A stretch of 64,000 bases of DNA from Luteimonas terrae (GCF_004358165.1 NZ_SMTG01000002.1:372001-436000); one strand, 5' to 3'. Counted from the stretch's first letter, positions 25,734 through 35,161 are shown. Made by a program: numbers and translations. Notes: generated by a model not told the origin, from the letters alone.

Positions 25734-27713
25734 ATGCTGCAAGCGCTTCGAGAAAAGACCAGTGGTTGGATCGCCATCGCCATCGTGGCGGTGCTCGCGG
25801 TCCCCTTCGCGTTCTTCGGGATGGAGCAGTACCTGTTCCAGAACAACGCAGACTATGCGGCCAAGGTCGAGTCGCCGCCGAAGTGGTGGCAGTCCGCGCC
25901 GGACTGGTGGCTGGTGCGCAAGTTCGCGTGGACCTCGACCGAAGTCAGCGCCGACGAGTTCCGCCAGGCCTTCGATGCGACGCGTGAGCAGCGCCGCGAG
26001 CAGGAAGGCGAAGCCTTCGATGCGCGCGCGTTCGAAACGATGGAGAGCAAGCGCGAAGTGCTCGAGCAGCTGATCGACCGTGCCGTGCTCGGCGTTGCCG
26101 CCGACCGCGCGAAGATCGTCGTCGGCGATGCGCAGGTGCAGGAGATCATCCGTTCGATCCCGGCCTTCCAGGTCGAGGGTCGCTTCGACCCGCAGCGCTA
26201 CCAGATGGCGCTGCAGTCCTCGCGCACGCCGCAGACGCCCCGTGATTTCCAGGAAAGCCTGCGCGTCGATCTGCAGCGGGCCCTGGTGCCGCAGGCGATC
26301 GCCGAGACCGCGTTCGTCACCAATGGCGAATCCGCGCGCCTGATGCGCCTGCTCGGTGAGCGTCGCGACGTGAGCTTCGTCGTCGTGCCGCCGCCGGCGG
26401 TCGATACGGCGCCGGTGTCCGACGCCGACCAGCAGGCCTGGTACACCTCGAACGCCGCGCGCTATCGCGAGCCGGAGAAAGTCGCGCTGGAATACATCGA
26501 GCTGCGCTCGAACGAGGTCGCTGCCGATACGCCGGTCGACGAGGCCGAAGCGCGTGCGCACTTCGAGCAGGTGAAGTCGCGCTTCGCGACTGCCGAACGT
26601 CGTCTGGCGTCGCACATCCTGGTCGAAGTGCCAGCGGGTGCCGACGAGGCCGCGCAGCAGGCCGCACAGAAGAAGGCCGCCGACATCGCCGCGAAAGCGC
26701 AGGCGCCGGGCGCCGATTTCGCCGCGCTGGCCCGCGAGAACTCCGACGATCCGGGTTCCAAGGACGGCGGCGGCGATCTGGGCTGGGTGGAGAAGGGCAT
26801 GATGGCCGGCCCGTTCGAGGACGCGCTGTTCGGCATGCAGGCCGGCGCCGTCAGCGCGCCGGTGCGCACCGATTTCGGCTGGCACGTGCTGCAGCTGCGC
26901 GAGGTCGATGCCGGCAAGCCGGTCGCGTTCGAAGACGTCCGCGCCGACATGGAAAAGGAAGTGCGCGAAGGCGACGGCTCGCGCGCCTACAACGAACAGG
27001 TCGGTCGCGTCGTCGACGAGATCAACAAGAACCCGATGTCGCTCGAACCCGCAGCGGCTGCCGGTGGCGTGCAGATCCAGACCATCGCGCCGTTCGCGCG
27101 TGGCGCCGGCAGCGGCATCGCGGCCAACAATGCGGTTGTGCAGGTGGCGTTCTCCGAAGCGCTGACGCAGGACGGCACGGTCAGCGATCCGATCGAGATC
27201 GCGCCGAACCATACGGTGTTCATCCGCGTCACCAGTCACACGCCCGAGCGCGCGCAGCCGCTGGAGCAGGTGCGCGAACGCGTGATCGCCGAAGTGCGTG
27301 CCGACCGCGCCCGCAAGCAGGCGGAGGCCGCGGCCGATGCGATGGTGGCCGAGCTGGCCGGTGGCAAGACGCTGCAGGCGCTGGCCGGCGAGCGTTCGTT
27401 GCAGGCCCAGGACGTGCCGGGTATTCCGCGTGGTGCGCCGGTGCCGGATGCGACCGCCAACCAGGCCTATTTCCGCGCCGCGCCCCCGACGGCCGACAAG
27501 CCGACGCCGGGCAAGGTCATGATGAACGACGGCAGCGCGGTCGTCTTCGCGGTGACCAAGGTCGAGCCGGGCAATCCTGACGAAGCGCCGGAGCAGGAAC
27601 GCGCGATGCTGCGTCAGCAGCTCGGCAGCCTGCTCGGCAACGAGGATGCCGAAGTCCTGCAGCGCAGCCTGCGCCGCACGATGAAGATCACGGTCAACGA
27701 AGCGCGTCTGTAA
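25734..27713 (+). CDS. ppiD: SurA/PpiD-type membrane-anchored peptidyl-prolyl isomerase
   Basis: 659 residues. The N-terminal anchor MLQALREKTSGWIAIAIVAV (residues 1-20) continues into VLAVPFAFFG. A SurA-N-like helical chaperone region follows, then a parvulin domain at about residues 290-390 (RRLASHILVEV, ENSDDPGSKDGGGDLGW, TDFGWHVLQL). PpiD helps outer-membrane and secreted proteins fold as they leave SecYEG. A GTG at 25722 is in frame, but the family usually begins MLQ, so ATG 25734 is chosen. Confidence 0.94.
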   Translation: MLQALREKTSGWIAIAIVAVLAVPFAFFGMEQYLFQNNADYAAKVESPPKWWQSAPDWWLVRKFAWTSTEVSADEFRQAFDATREQRREQEGEAFDARAFETMESKREVLEQLIDRAVLGVAADRAKIVVGDAQVQEIIRSIPAFQVEGRFDPQRYQMALQSSRTPQTPRDFQESLRVDLQRALVPQAIAETAFVTNGESARLMRLLGERRDVSFVVVPPPAVDTAPVSDADQQAWYTSNAARYREPEKVALEYIELRSNEVAADTPVDEAEARAHFEQVKSRFATAERRLASHILVEVPAGADEAAQQAAQKKAADIAAKAQAPGADFAALARENSDDPGSKDGGGDLGWVEKGMMAGPFEDALFGMQAGAVSAPVRTDFGWHVLQLREVDAGKPVAFEDVRADMEKEVREGDGSRAYNEQVGRVVDEINKNPMSLEPAAAAGGVQIQTIAPFARGAGSGIAANNAVVQVAFSEALTQDGTVSDPIEIAPNHTVFIRVTSHTPERAQPLEQVRERVIAEVRADRARKQAEAAADAMVAELAGGKTLQALAGERSLQAQDVPGIPRGAPVPDATANQAYFRAAPPTADKPTPGKVMMNDGSAVVFAVTKVEPGNPDEAPEQERAMLRQQLGSLLGNEDAEVLQRSLRRTMKITVNEARL

Positions 27714-27737
27714 GCGCGCTTCGAGTGGCACGAAAAA

Positions 27738-27762
27738 GCCCGGCGGATGCCGGGCTTTTTTT
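27738..27762. terminator. Terminator after ppiD, probably shared with mltD
   Basis: GCCCGGC-GGAT-GCCGGGC followed by seven T, with AAAAA on the other side, between convergent ppiD and mltD. Confidence 0.9.
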
Positions 27763-27789
27763 ATGGGCGCGGCGGCCGTCGCGACGCGC

Positions 27790-28971
27790 TCAACGCTCGT
27801 CGATCAGCAGCTCCATGCCCGGTCGCAGCACGCTGCGCGCGTCGAGCGCATTGCGCGTGAGCAGTTCCGAGGTGCTCAGGCCGTAGCGCTTCGCGATCGA
27901 CCAAGGGGACTCGCCACGCGCGACCGTGTGGACCCGACGCGCCGCGGCCTGCAGCGCCGCGGCGACGCCGTTGCCCGGTGCAGGCGGGTCGATGTCGGGC
28001 GGCGCCTCGGCCATGAACACCGGCGGCGCGGCCGCGGCCTGCGGCACCAGCAGCGTCACCGGCTGGCCGATGCGCGCCAGGCGTCCGTCGGCGTGGGCAG
28101 GATTGAGCCGCTTCAGACGCGCGGCATCGGTCTCGTGGCGAACGGCCAGCGTGTCGAGATCGCGAATGCCGTCCGGCACCGGAATCGCGGTCAACGCCGG
28201 GACTTCGCGGTCCATCGCCGCCATCCAGCTCTCGCCTGCGCCGGCCTCCTTGATCAGGCACGACAGTGCATGCAGCTTGCGCACGTAGGCATGCGTGAGC
28301 TGCGGCATCGGCAACGTGTCGGGCGTGGCGTTGCGCGCTTCCTGTCCGGCGCGCTTGAGCGCGCCGAACACGCGATATTCGCCCGCGTTGTAGGCCATCA
28401 CCGCCAGGCGCCAGTCGCCGGCGAACATGCCGTGCAGGGTCTTGAGGTAGCGCACCGCCGCGCGGGTCGAATCGGCCGGCGACAGGCGTCCGTCGTAGCC
28501 CGGACGGATCGGGATGTCGTGGTTGCGCGCGGTCACCGCGATGAACTGCCACAGGCCCGCCGGACCCGATGCGCTGCGCGCGCCGGGGCGGTAACCGCTC
28601 TCGACGAAGGGGATCAGCGCGAATTCCGTCGGCAGGTTCTGGGCGCGGACTTCCTCGACCACATAGGCGAACAGCGGCAGGACGTCGGTGCCGCGCGAGG
28701 CGAGCTGGCGCGGCACATGGCCGAAGTGGGACCGCCAACGGTCACTGTCGCCGGCGCTGCATTCGGGTTCGGCCAGGCCGTCGAGAAAGCGGTTGTAGAC
28801 GTCCTGGCCGTTGCGGGTGACCGCCGGCGTCGCGGCGGCCGCTTCGAAGCTTGCCGGCACCAGCGACGCGGCCGGACCGGTCGAAGGGGCGTCGCTCGCG
28901 TACACGGCCGTGCCGGGTGTCGCGAATGCCAACAGTGCTGCCGCCAACCGGGTCCTGCGCCCCGGCCTCAT
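27790..28971 (-). CDS. mltD: Membrane-bound lytic murein transglycosylase D-like
   Basis: 393 residues. A signal peptide (about residues 1-25) is followed by an SLT domain. The catalytic Glu is in [17 protein letters not shown], followed by PAGLWQFI and [16 protein letters not shown] LysM murein-binding domain closes the protein ([20 protein letters not shown]). It cleaves glycan strands to 1,6-anhydroMurNAc products. No lipobox Cys is seen, so it may be soluble in the periplasm. It overlaps gloB by 4 bases. Confidence 0.93.
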   Translation of the reverse strand: MRPGRRTRLAAALLAFATPGTAVYASDAPSTGPAASLVPASFEAAAATPAVTRNGQDVYNRFLDGLAEPECSAGDSDRWRSHFGHVPRQLASRGTDVLPLFAYVVEEVRAQNLPTEFALIPFVESGYRPGARSASGPAGLWQFIAVTARNHDIPIRPGYDGRLSPADSTRAAVRYLKTLHGMFAGDWRLAVMAYNAGEYRVFGALKRAGQEARNATPDTLPMPQLTHAYVRKLHALSCLIKEAGAGESWMAAMDREVPALTAIPVPDGIRDLDTLAVRHETDAARLKRLNPAHADGRLARIGQPVTLLVPQAAAAPPVFMAEAPPDIDPPAPGNGVAAALQAAARRVHTVARGESPWSIAKRYGLSTSELLTRNALDARSVLRPGMELLIDER

Positions 28972-29732
28972 GCGCGGAAGCCGTCTTTCCAGCGCCGCAA
29001 CGCGGCGAAGACGTCCACGCGATCGGCCAGGACCGTCCCGGCGTGGCGCTCGACGGCGGCGCGCACGGCGGCCTCGTCGACGCGGAGGAAGGGGTTGCAC
29101 GCCAGCTCGCTGGCGAGCGCGACGGGCAGGGTGGGGCGCGAAATGCTGCGCATGTCGAGGATCTCCTGTTCGCGACGCCGGAGCGCCGCGTTGTCGGGGT
29201 CCACCGCGCGCGCGAAGGCGGCGTTGGCGCGGCTGTACTCGTGGCCGCAGCAGACCAGTGTACCGGGCGGCAGGGCCGCCATCCGGTCCAGCGAGTCCAG
29301 CATCTGGGGGGCGGTACCTTCGAACATGCGCCCACAGCCGAGGCTGAACAGCGCGTCCCCGCTGAACAGATGCCCATGTCCGTGGAAGGCGATGTGGCTG
29401 CGCGTGTGGCCCGGAACCGCCAGGACCTCGAGGCGCCAGCCGCCGGTTTCGACCGTATCGCCATCCCCGACGCGCGCTGTCGCCTGCGAGATGCGCGCGT
29501 CGTCCGGTGCGAAGACCGGCAGACCGGGCCAACGTGCCAGCAGCGCGTCGACGCCCCCGATGTGGTCGTCGTGATGATGGGTCAGCAGCAGCGCGGCGGG
29601 TCGCAGGCCTGCATCGGCCGCGGCCAAGACCGGCCCGGCCTCGCCGGGATCGACGACGACGGCGTGGCCATCGGCATCGGACAGCGTCCAGATGTAGTTG
29701 TCCTCGAACGCGGGCAATGGCTGCAGTCGCAT
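28968..29732 (-). CDS. gloB: Hydroxyacylglutathione hydrolase (glyoxalase II)
   Basis: 254 residues. The metallo-beta-lactamase signature [10 protein letters not shown] is at about residues 51-60, and later metal ligands are [21 protein letters not shown] and CCGHEYS. The C-terminal glutathione-binding part (NPFLRVDE) fits GloB. It hydrolyses S-lactoylglutathione to D-lactate, the second step of methylglyoxal detoxification. It is upstream of and coupled to mltD, and divergent from a methyltransferase gene with which it shares a tiny promoter region. Confidence 0.95.
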   Translation of the reverse strand: MRLQPLPAFEDNYIWTLSDADGHAVVVDPGEAGPVLAAADAGLRPAALLLTHHHDDHIGGVDALLARWPGLPVFAPDDARISQATARVGDGDTVETGGWRLEVLAVPGHTRSHIAFHGHGHLFSGDALFSLGCGRMFEGTAPQMLDSLDRMAALPPGTLVCCGHEYSRANAAFARAVDPDNAALRRREQEILDMRSISRPTLPVALASELACNPFLRVDEAAVRAAVERHAGTVLADRVDVFAALRRWKDGFRA

Positions 29733-29759
29733 GGGTCTCGGGTCCGGCGGCTGGATGCC

Positions 29760-29767
29760 ATTACAAT
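29760..29767. promoter_or_regulatory. Overlapping divergent -10 elements for gloB and the methyltransferase
   Basis: The octamer ATTACAAT reads TACAAT on the plus strand (29762-29767) and TGTAAT on the minus strand (29760-29765). Plus-strand transcription would start next to ATG 29775; minus-strand transcription would start about 20 bases before the gloB ATG. Confidence 0.45.
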
Positions 29768-29774
29768 GCCGACC

Positions 29775-30428
29775 ATGCCCGCGATTTCCCCGGCCGGTCA
29801 ACCCGGCATCGCCCGCGACTGGTTCGAAACGCCTGCAGGCCGCGCGATCCTCGACAGCGAGCACGCGCTGGTGGCCGAGGCGCTCGGCTCGCATCCCGGA
29901 CTGCCCTGGCTGTGGTGCGCACCGAGGACGCCCGATGCGCAGGTCGAAGGCCGAGGCCTGTGTCTGGTGCGACGGGGCGACCGGCTCGAAGGCCCGGTGC
30001 ATTGCGCCTCGCCGCTGCCGCTGCCCAGCGAGGCCTTCGGCGCGGTGGTGCTGCAGCACGTCATCGGCGGACGCGGCGACACGCTCGGCCTGCTGGAGGA
30101 AGCTGCCCGCGTGCTCGCGCCCGGCGGTCACCTGTGGATGCTGGTGCTCAATCCGCTGACGCCCTACCGCTGGCGTTGGCGCGGCACCGGCATCGCCAGT
30201 GCCGAGCCGCTGACCTGGCGTCGGCGCATGCGCGAAGCCGGGCTCGCACCCGATGCGGTGTCGCGCGGCGTGGGCCCCAGCTGGCGGATGCAGGCGGTCG
30301 CCGAGGTGCAGGACGGCCCGGGCGTGCGCGCGGCCTACGCGCTGCGCGGGCAGAAGCGCCACCTGCCGTTGACCCCGCTGCGCAGCCGCCCCGCCTTGCG
30401 TCTGCCGGCCGCCGCGCCGGCGGCCTGA
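29775..30428 (+). CDS. Class I SAM-dependent methyltransferase-like protein
   Basis: 217 residues. The fold is suggested by [40 protein letters not shown] and the late acidic/hydrophobic strands. The usual GxGxG motif I is not recognisable, so cofactor binding is uncertain. Position opposite gloB and before rnhA is common in gammaproteobacteria. ATG 29766 is also in frame, but its A and T lie inside the -10 hexamer, so 29775 is preferred. Confidence 0.75.
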   Translation: MPAISPAGQPGIARDWFETPAGRAILDSEHALVAEALGSHPGLPWLWCAPRTPDAQVEGRGLCLVRRGDRLEGPVHCASPLPLPSEAFGAVVLQHVIGGRGDTLGLLEEAARVLAPGGHLWMLVLNPLTPYRWRWRGTGIASAEPLTWRRRMREAGLAPDAVSRGVGPSWRMQAVAEVQDGPGVRAAYALRGQKRHLPLTPLRSRPALRLPAAAPAA

Positions 30429-30448
30429 CCCGTTTTTCCGGAACACTG

Positions 30449-30895
30449 ATGAAGTCGATCGAGATCTATACCGATGGCGCCTGCCTCGGCAATCCCGGCC
30501 CCGGCGGCTGGGGTGCGCTGCTGCGCTACAAGGCCACCGAGCGCGAGCTGTCGGGCGGCGAGCCGCTGACCACCAACAACCGCATGGAACTGATGGGCGC
30601 GATCGCCGCGCTCGAGGCGCTGACCGAGCCCTGCGAAGTCGTGCTGCACACCGATTCGCAATACGTCCGCCAGGGCATCACCGAATGGTTGCGCAACTGG
30701 GTCAAGCGCGGCTGGAAGACCGCCGGCGGCGGCGCGGTCAAGAACCAGGACCTGTGGCAGCGTCTGCAGCTCGCCTGCGAGCGCCACACCATCGACTGGC
30801 GTTGGGTGAAGGGCCACTCGGGCCATCCGGAAAACGAGCGCGTCGACGCGCTCGCCAGTGCCGCCGCGCGCGAACAGCGCACCGCGGCTGCCTGA
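30449..30895 (+). CDS. rnhA: Ribonuclease HI
   Basis: 148 residues, standard length. All four acidic catalytic residues are visible: [13 protein letters not shown] (Asp), [10 protein letters not shown] (Glu), LHTDSQYV (Asp) and NERVDALAS (Asp), along with [10 protein letters not shown]. It degrades RNA in RNA-DNA hybrids. It lies 20 bases after the methyltransferase stop and 11 bases before dnaQ, the conserved rnhA-dnaQ pair. Confidence 0.97.
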   Translation: MKSIEIYTDGACLGNPGPGGWGALLRYKATERELSGGEPLTTNNRMELMGAIAALEALTEPCEVVLHTDSQYVRQGITEWLRNWVKRGWKTAGGGAVKNQDLWQRLQLACERHTIDWRWVKGHSGHPENERVDALASAAAREQRTAAA

Positions 30896-30906
30896 GGGGA
30901 CCACGC

Positions 30907-31623
30907 ATGCGCCAGATTGTCCTCGATACCGAAACCACCGGCCTGGAATGGAAGAAGGGCAACCGCGTCGTCGAAATCGGCTGCGTGGAACTGGTGGAGC
31001 GCCGGCCGAGCGGCCGCACCTACCACCAGTACATCAAGCCCGACCGCGACTTCGAACAGGGCGCGGCCGAGGTTACCGGCTTGAGCCTGGAGTTCCTAGC
31101 CGACAAGCCGTCGTTCGCCGAGATCGCCGACGCGTTCCTCGATTTCGTCGACGGCGCCGAGCTGATCATCCACAACGCGGCCTTCGACGTCGGCTTCCTC
31201 GACCACGAGCTGTCGCTGCTAGGGCCGGCCTACGGCAGCCTCAAGCAGCGCGTCACCGTGGAGGATTCGCTGCTGCTCGCGCGCCAGCGCTATCCCGGAC
31301 AGCGCAATTCGCTCGACGCACTGTGCAAGCGGCTCGGTGTCGACAATGCGCATCGCCAGCTGCACGGCGCGCTGCTCGATGCCCAGTTGCTGGCGGAGGT
31401 CTATCTCGCACTGACCGCCGGCCAGCACGAGATCGGCTTCGGTGCGATGGAAACCGCCGAGCACGCGACGCGTCATGTCGTGCTGGCGACGCCGACCGGC
31501 GCGCGGCCGTCGCTGCGGGTCCCGACCGACGACCTCGTCGCGCATCTCGCACGCGTCGAGGCAATCCGCAAGAAGGCGGGCGTGTGCCTGTGGGATCCGG
31601 CGCCGGAGGCCGAGCCGGCCTGA
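30907..31623 (+). CDS. dnaQ: DNA polymerase III epsilon subunit (3'-5' proofreading exonuclease)
   Basis: 238 residues. DEDDh exonuclease motifs: Exo I VLDTETTGLE at residues 5-14, Exo II HNAAFDVGFLD near 90, and Exo III HGALLDAQLLAEVY near 155. The C-terminal tail after about residue 185 is the part that binds the alpha subunit. It proofreads replication errors. It directly follows rnhA on the same strand. Confidence 0.96.
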   Translation: MRQIVLDTETTGLEWKKGNRVVEIGCVELVERRPSGRTYHQYIKPDRDFEQGAAEVTGLSLEFLADKPSFAEIADAFLDFVDGAELIIHNAAFDVGFLDHELSLLGPAYGSLKQRVTVEDSLLLARQRYPGQRNSLDALCKRLGVDNAHRQLHGALLDAQLLAEVYLALTAGQHEIGFGAMETAEHATRHVVLATPTGARPSLRVPTDDLVAHLARVEAIRKKAGVCLWDPAPEAEPA

Positions 31624-31652
31624 GCGCCTGTGCCGCCGGCTGAAACCGGGTC

Positions 31653-32357
31653 TCAGTGCCGGCGGATCAGGATCACGGTGACGTTGTCCGAGCCGCCGCC
31701 GTCGAGCGCGGCGGCCACCAGTCCGTCCACGCATTCCTGCGCGCTGCATTCGGTGTGCGCCAGCACGCGCGAGATCGCGCGGTCGTCGACTTCCTCGGTC
31801 AGGCCGTCGCTGCACAGCAGCAGCTGGGTGCCTGGCGAGAGTTCACCCGAGAGGGTCTCGACATTGAGCGTCTGCGGGTCGGTGACGCCCAGCGCCTGGG
31901 TGACCACGTTGCGATGCGGATGGCTGCGCGCCTGGTCGACGCTGATCGCGCCCTGGGCGATGAGTTCCTGCACGTAACTGTGGTCCTGCGACAGCTGCGC
32001 GAGCTTGTCGTCGCGCCACAGGTAGACCCGGCTGTCGCCGACCCACGCCACTTCGAACCGGTTGCCGGTCACCCGCGCAGCGACGACGGTGGTGCCCATC
32101 GGCAGGCTGTCGTTGCGCTTGCGCGAGGCGCGGATGATCTCTTCGTCGGCGATCCGGATCGCCTGGGGCAGGGCGGTGCCCTGGCGGATCTCGCGGACGA
32201 TGGTCTCGCGCGCGAGCGCACTGGCGACCTCGCCGTACTCGTGGCCGCCCATGCCGTCGGCAACCAGCCACAGCCCGAGTTCGCTGTCGCCGTAATACGT
32301 GTCCTCGTTGAGGTCACGGCGCAGACCCACGTGCGTCAGATGGCCGAACTCGATCAT
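31653..32357 (-). CDS. PP2C-family Ser/Thr protein phosphatase (Stp1-like)
   Basis: 234 residues covering only the catalytic domain. Metal-binding motifs: LVADGMGGHEYGEVAS near residue 32, WVGDSRVYLW, LLCSDGLTEEV and GGGSDNVTVIL near the end. The first residues (HVGLRRDLNEDTY) contain the conserved RxxNED-type Asp. Such phosphatases oppose Hanks-type kinases or act with type VI secretion; neither is nearby. It converges with dnaQ. Confidence 0.93.
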   Translation of the reverse strand: MIEFGHLTHVGLRRDLNEDTYYGDSELGLWLVADGMGGHEYGEVASALARETIVREIRQGTALPQAIRIADEEIIRASRKRNDSLPMGTTVVAARVTGNRFEVAWVGDSRVYLWRDDKLAQLSQDHSYVQELIAQGAISVDQARSHPHRNVVTQALGVTDPQTLNVETLSGELSPGTQLLLCSDGLTEEVDDRAISRVLAHTECSAQECVDGLVAAALDGGGSDNVTVILIRRH

Positions 32358-32661
32358 GCGATTCCCCTGGCGAAGCCGGGCTGGGGGTGTCGTCGCGGAC
32401 AACGCGGCGCTGCGGTGGCGGCGGCCAGTGCGGATCCGTGGCGGTACGAACGCAGGGTGCGGGACGTCGTTGGCGAAGTGGTGAGGCGCATTCGGTATTG
32501 TGACGGCGGACCCGTTCACGAGCATAGGGCATGGGTGGTGGACGTGGTGCATCGGTGGGGCGGTAGCCGACCTGATTGGATCGTATCGATGCCGCAGGCG
32601 GCATATGAAGGCGAGCGTCGTGCTGTAGAGACGATGTTGTTTGCGCCGATCACTGTCAGTC

Positions 32662-32694
32662 GTCGCCCCAGCGGAAGCTGGGGCCCATTTTGAT
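32662..32694 (+). repeat. REP-like palindrome (family A, copy 2, single short unit)
   Basis: GTCGCCCCAGC-GGAA-GCTGGGGCCCATTTTGAT. The hairpin GCCCCAGC/GCTGGGGC with a GGAA loop is followed by the family's CCATTTT tail, matching units at 13252 and 60545 (inverted). Confidence 0.75.
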
Positions 32695-32875
32695 TCTGGT
32701 TCTCGAACACCCGGGCTGTGACAGCTCCTGCGGGGATTGTTCGGCCCATCCATGGGCCTCACCCCTCCAGCGCTGCGCGCTTCCGGGGCCAGCCATTCGG
32801 CTGTCCGGATTCGCTCCCGGCGAATCCGTCGAACCCGCGGGTGTTCTCCATCCCCCTCTCTCCGCCAGAAACGCA

Positions 32876-32897
32876 AAACGCCCCTTTCGGGGCGTTT
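32876..32897 (-). terminator. Terminator of tRNA-Ser (CGA)
   Basis: AAACGCCCC-TTTC-GGGGCGTTT stem just downstream of the tRNA on the minus strand; that strand continues into TTTTGCG. Confidence 0.85.
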
Positions 32898-32904
32898 GCG
32901 AATC

Positions 32905-32995
32905 TGGCGGAGAGGGGGGGATTCGAACCCCCGAGGCGCTATAAACGCCTGCCTGATTTCGAGTCAGGTACATTCAACCGCTCTGCCACCTCTCC
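32905..32995 (-). tRNA. tRNA-Ser (CGA)
   Basis: 91 bases with encoded CCA. The acceptor stem GGAGAGG pairs with CCTCTCC. The loop CTCGAAA gives anticodon CGA (plus-strand TCG at 32959-32961). It has a long variable arm. Confidence 0.96.
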
Positions 32996-33032
32996 AGATG
33001 GTTCCCGGTGCCTCGCGGCGTCCGGGGGCGCA

Positions 33033-33061
33033 ATCATACGGGCGCTCCGCGTGGTCGACAA
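33033..33061 (-). promoter_or_regulatory. Promoter of tRNA-Ser (CGA)
   Basis: On the minus strand, TTGTCG (33056-33061), a 17-base spacer, then TATGAT (33033-33038). The tRNA begins about 38 bases after the -10, so the transcript has a short trimmed leader. Confidence 0.65.
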
Positions 33062-33070
33062 GCGGGGCGT

Positions 33071-33076
33071 TACACT
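33071..33076 (+). promoter_or_regulatory. Candidate -10 for the DUF6165-like gene
   Basis: TACACT, 32 bases before ATG 33109, nearly back to back with the tRNA-Ser promoter. Confidence 0.4.
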
Positions 33077-33108
33077 GGCCGGCCCGTTCATCCCCCGCGG
33101 CGCCGTCC

Positions 33109-33519
33109 ATGTCCGAAATCTCCGTGCCCGTCTCGTTCGGCGAACTGCTCGACAAGCTGTCGATCCTGCAGATCAAGTCCGAGCGGATGGACGACCCCGC
33201 CAAGCTGGCCAACGTCCGCACCGAGCTCAGTGCGCTGGAGCAGACGTGGATGGCGCATCCGGCCGCCGGTCATGACATCGTGCGCCTGCGCGCCGAACTC
33301 AAGGCGGTCAACGAGCGCCTGTGGGACATCGAGGACGCGGTGCGGGTCAAGGAGCGCGCTGGCGAATTCGGCGAGGATTTCATCGAGCTCGCCCGCAGCG
33401 TCTACATCCAGAACGACGAGCGCGCGCGCATCAAGAAGGCGATCAACGTGGCGCTCGGCTCGGCCTACGTCGAAGAGAAGTCGTACGCCGACTATCGCGG
33501 CGGTCGTCCTGCGCCCTGA
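33109..33519 (+). CDS. DUF6165-like protein, unknown function
   Basis: 136 residues, soluble, largely helical. It begins MSEISVPVSFGELLDKLSIL and continues with RVKERAGEFGEDFIELARSV and NDERARIKKAINVALGS. From memory this resembles the DUF6165 family, often found beside LPS-core genes in Xanthomonas relatives; I cannot check it here. Its neighbours (a heptosyltransferase-like gene and kdkA) fit that setting. Confidence 0.75.
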   Translation: MSEISVPVSFGELLDKLSILQIKSERMDDPAKLANVRTELSALEQTWMAHPAAGHDIVRLRAELKAVNERLWDIEDAVRVKERAGEFGEDFIELARSVYIQNDERARIKKAINVALGSAYVEEKSYADYRGGRPAP

Positions 33520-33528
33520 GTCCGGCTC

Positions 33529-33555
33529 GTCATTCCCGCGAAGGCGGGAATCCGG
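33529..33555 (+). repeat. Short intergenic palindrome (family B)
   Basis: CATTCCCGC-GAA-GGCGGGAATCC type hairpin, similar in layout to family A but with a different stem. This stem is widespread in intergenic DNA of related proteobacteria. Confidence 0.65.
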
Positions 33556-33662
33556 CGGCTTCGCGTGCTTGGACGCGCAGGCACGGAATGACCGGCCGTC
33601 CGGCTGTTGAAGCGCGCTTGCCGCTTCGCGGGAAAGACGAATCTCAGACAGCGTCTTGAGAT

Positions 33663-34037
33663 TCAATCCGCACCGGCTGCCTCCGCGCGGCGCGTCTTCT
33701 GCTCGATGTACTCGTCCATGCGGCTGAGCAGCCGCCACCACTCGCTGCCGTCGTCGCGGAACGTGCGCACCGCGCCGGCGCGGACGAGGATGCGGCGGAG
33801 TTCGTCGTCCTCGAAGCCGCCCAGATGCTTGCGCAGCACTTCGAAGGAGCGGTCGGTGTAGCCGCGATGGCCGAGGAAGTGCCGCGCGGTGTCTTCGGCG
33901 GCGAATTCGGTCTTGTGCTCGGCACGCAGGCGCTCGAGCTGCTGCGCATGCAGCTGCCGGTTGAGCAGGAAACTGACGGCGCCGCCGACGATCGCGCCGA
34001 CGAGGGTGGCGAGCAGGCCGGCGACGATCGGATCCAT
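33663..34037 (-). CDS. Small membrane-anchored protein, unknown function
   Basis: 124 residues. One N-terminal helix (about residues 5-25, LLATLVGAIVGGAVSFLLN) with small-residue GxxxG-like spacing is followed by a charged cytosolic helical part (EHKTEFAAEDTARHFL, FEDDELRRILVRAG, EYIEQKTRR). I do not recognise the family. It lies 13 bases downstream of the glycosyltransferase on the same strand, so the two are probably co-transcribed. Confidence 0.65.
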   Translation of the reverse strand: MDPIVAGLLATLVGAIVGGAVSFLLNRQLHAQQLERLRAEHKTEFAAEDTARHFLGHRGYTDRSFEVLRKHLGGFEDDELRRILVRAGAVRTFRDDGSEWWRLLSRMDEYIEQKTRRAEAAGAD

Positions 34038-34050
34038 CAGTCATGCTCCA

Positions 34051-35154
34051 TCAGGCGTGGGTGGGGTCGACGCGGCGACGTTCGAAGGCGGCGATCGCGT
34101 CGTCCACCGTCACCAGCGACATGACGTCGTCGAATTCGATCTTGGTGCCCCACTTGAGCGCGGACGCCGGCTTGCCGAGGAAGCGGCGCGCGGCATCGTC
34201 GTAGCGGTCCACGCAGAAACGGCGGTCGGAGTAGGGGCCGCTGCGCTCGGGATTGCTGGCCGCGTGCAGGCCCAATACTTTCGTCCCCATCACGTTGGCG
34301 ATGTGCATCGGGCCGGAGTCGGGCGTGACCAGCAGCTGCGCGCGCGCGAGCAGGGCAGGCAACTGCTTGAGCGTGTCCTTGCCCACGAGGTCCAGCGCGT
34401 CGTGGCGCATGGCGGCGAGGATGGCATCGGTGGTCTGCCGCTCCAGCTCGCTGCGGCCTCCGCACAGCACGATGCGCCAGCCGGCATCGGCGGCATGGTC
34501 GGCCAGCGCGGCATAACGGTCGGGATACCAGTTGCGGCGCACGTGGCTCGAGCACGGCGAGATCATCAGCACCGGCCGGCCGTCGTCGGGCCATTGCGCG
34601 CCTGCCCAGTCGAAGGCGTCGGCCGGCACCGGCATGTCGGCCCAGGACACCGTCTCCTGCCGCAGGCCGAGCGGCTCGCTGAAACTGCCGAGCGCATCGA
34701 GCACATGGATGCCCGGGCGGTCGGGAATGCGCGTGTTGATGAAGAGGCCATGCAGGTCCTTCGACCGTGCGGCGTCGTAGCCCACGCGCATGCGCGCGGG
34801 AATGAAGGCCGACAGCAGATTGGCGCGCGCGGCGACCTGCATCTGCAGCAGCGCATCGAAGCGTCCCGCGGCGCCCAGCCGGGCCTTCAGTTCACGGCGC
34901 ACGGCGCGCATGCCGGCGATGCCGGTCTTCTTGTCGTAGACCACGAAGTCGACGCCTGTCAGCCCGTCGAGCAGGCGATGCTCGCCCTTGCCGATGACCC
35001 AGGTCAGTGCGACCTGCGGCCACGCCGAGCGCAGGGTGCGGATCAGTGGCAGCACGTGGGTCACGTCGCCCAGCGCGGACAGGCGCAGCAGGCAGATCGA
35101 TCGCGGTGCGGCGGATCGTGACGGGGTGTCGGAAGCGGGCGGGACGGGCGTCAA
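34051..35154 (-). CDS. Glycosyltransferase family 9 protein (heptosyltransferase-like)
   Basis: 367 residues. GT9 motifs: [19 protein letters not shown] near residue 20, [14 protein letters not shown] near 200 and the donor site [15 protein letters not shown] near 280. These enzymes add heptose from ADP-heptose to the LPS core at the inner-membrane face. No ATG or GTG fits before the ALGD motif; a TTG at 35154 is the likely start. It is divergent from kdkA, which phosphorylates Kdo in the same core, so the two probably act on one molecule. Confidence 0.88.
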   Translation of the reverse strand: MTPVPPASDTPSRSAAPRSICLLRLSALGDVTHVLPLIRTLRSAWPQVALTWVIGKGEHRLLDGLTGVDFVVYDKKTGIAGMRAVRRELKARLGAAGRFDALLQMQVAARANLLSAFIPARMRVGYDAARSKDLHGLFINTRIPDRPGIHVLDALGSFSEPLGLRQETVSWADMPVPADAFDWAGAQWPDDGRPVLMISPCSSHVRRNWYPDRYAALADHAADAGWRIVLCGGRSELERQTTDAILAAMRHDALDLVGKDTLKQLPALLARAQLLVTPDSGPMHIANVMGTKVLGLHAASNPERSGPYSDRRFCVDRYDDAARRFLGKPASALKWGTKIEFDDVMSLVTVDDAIAAFERRRVDPTHA

Positions 35155-35161
35155 GGCTTGA

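Larger units (their letters stand above)
32358..32904. other. 547-base gap with a REP-like unit and a terminator
   Basis: No supported coding sequence. It contains one family A palindrome (32662-32694) and, at the right end, the terminator of tRNA-Ser (32876-32897). The rest, including a GC-rich tract near 32760-32860, shows nothing I can name. Confidence 0.6.
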
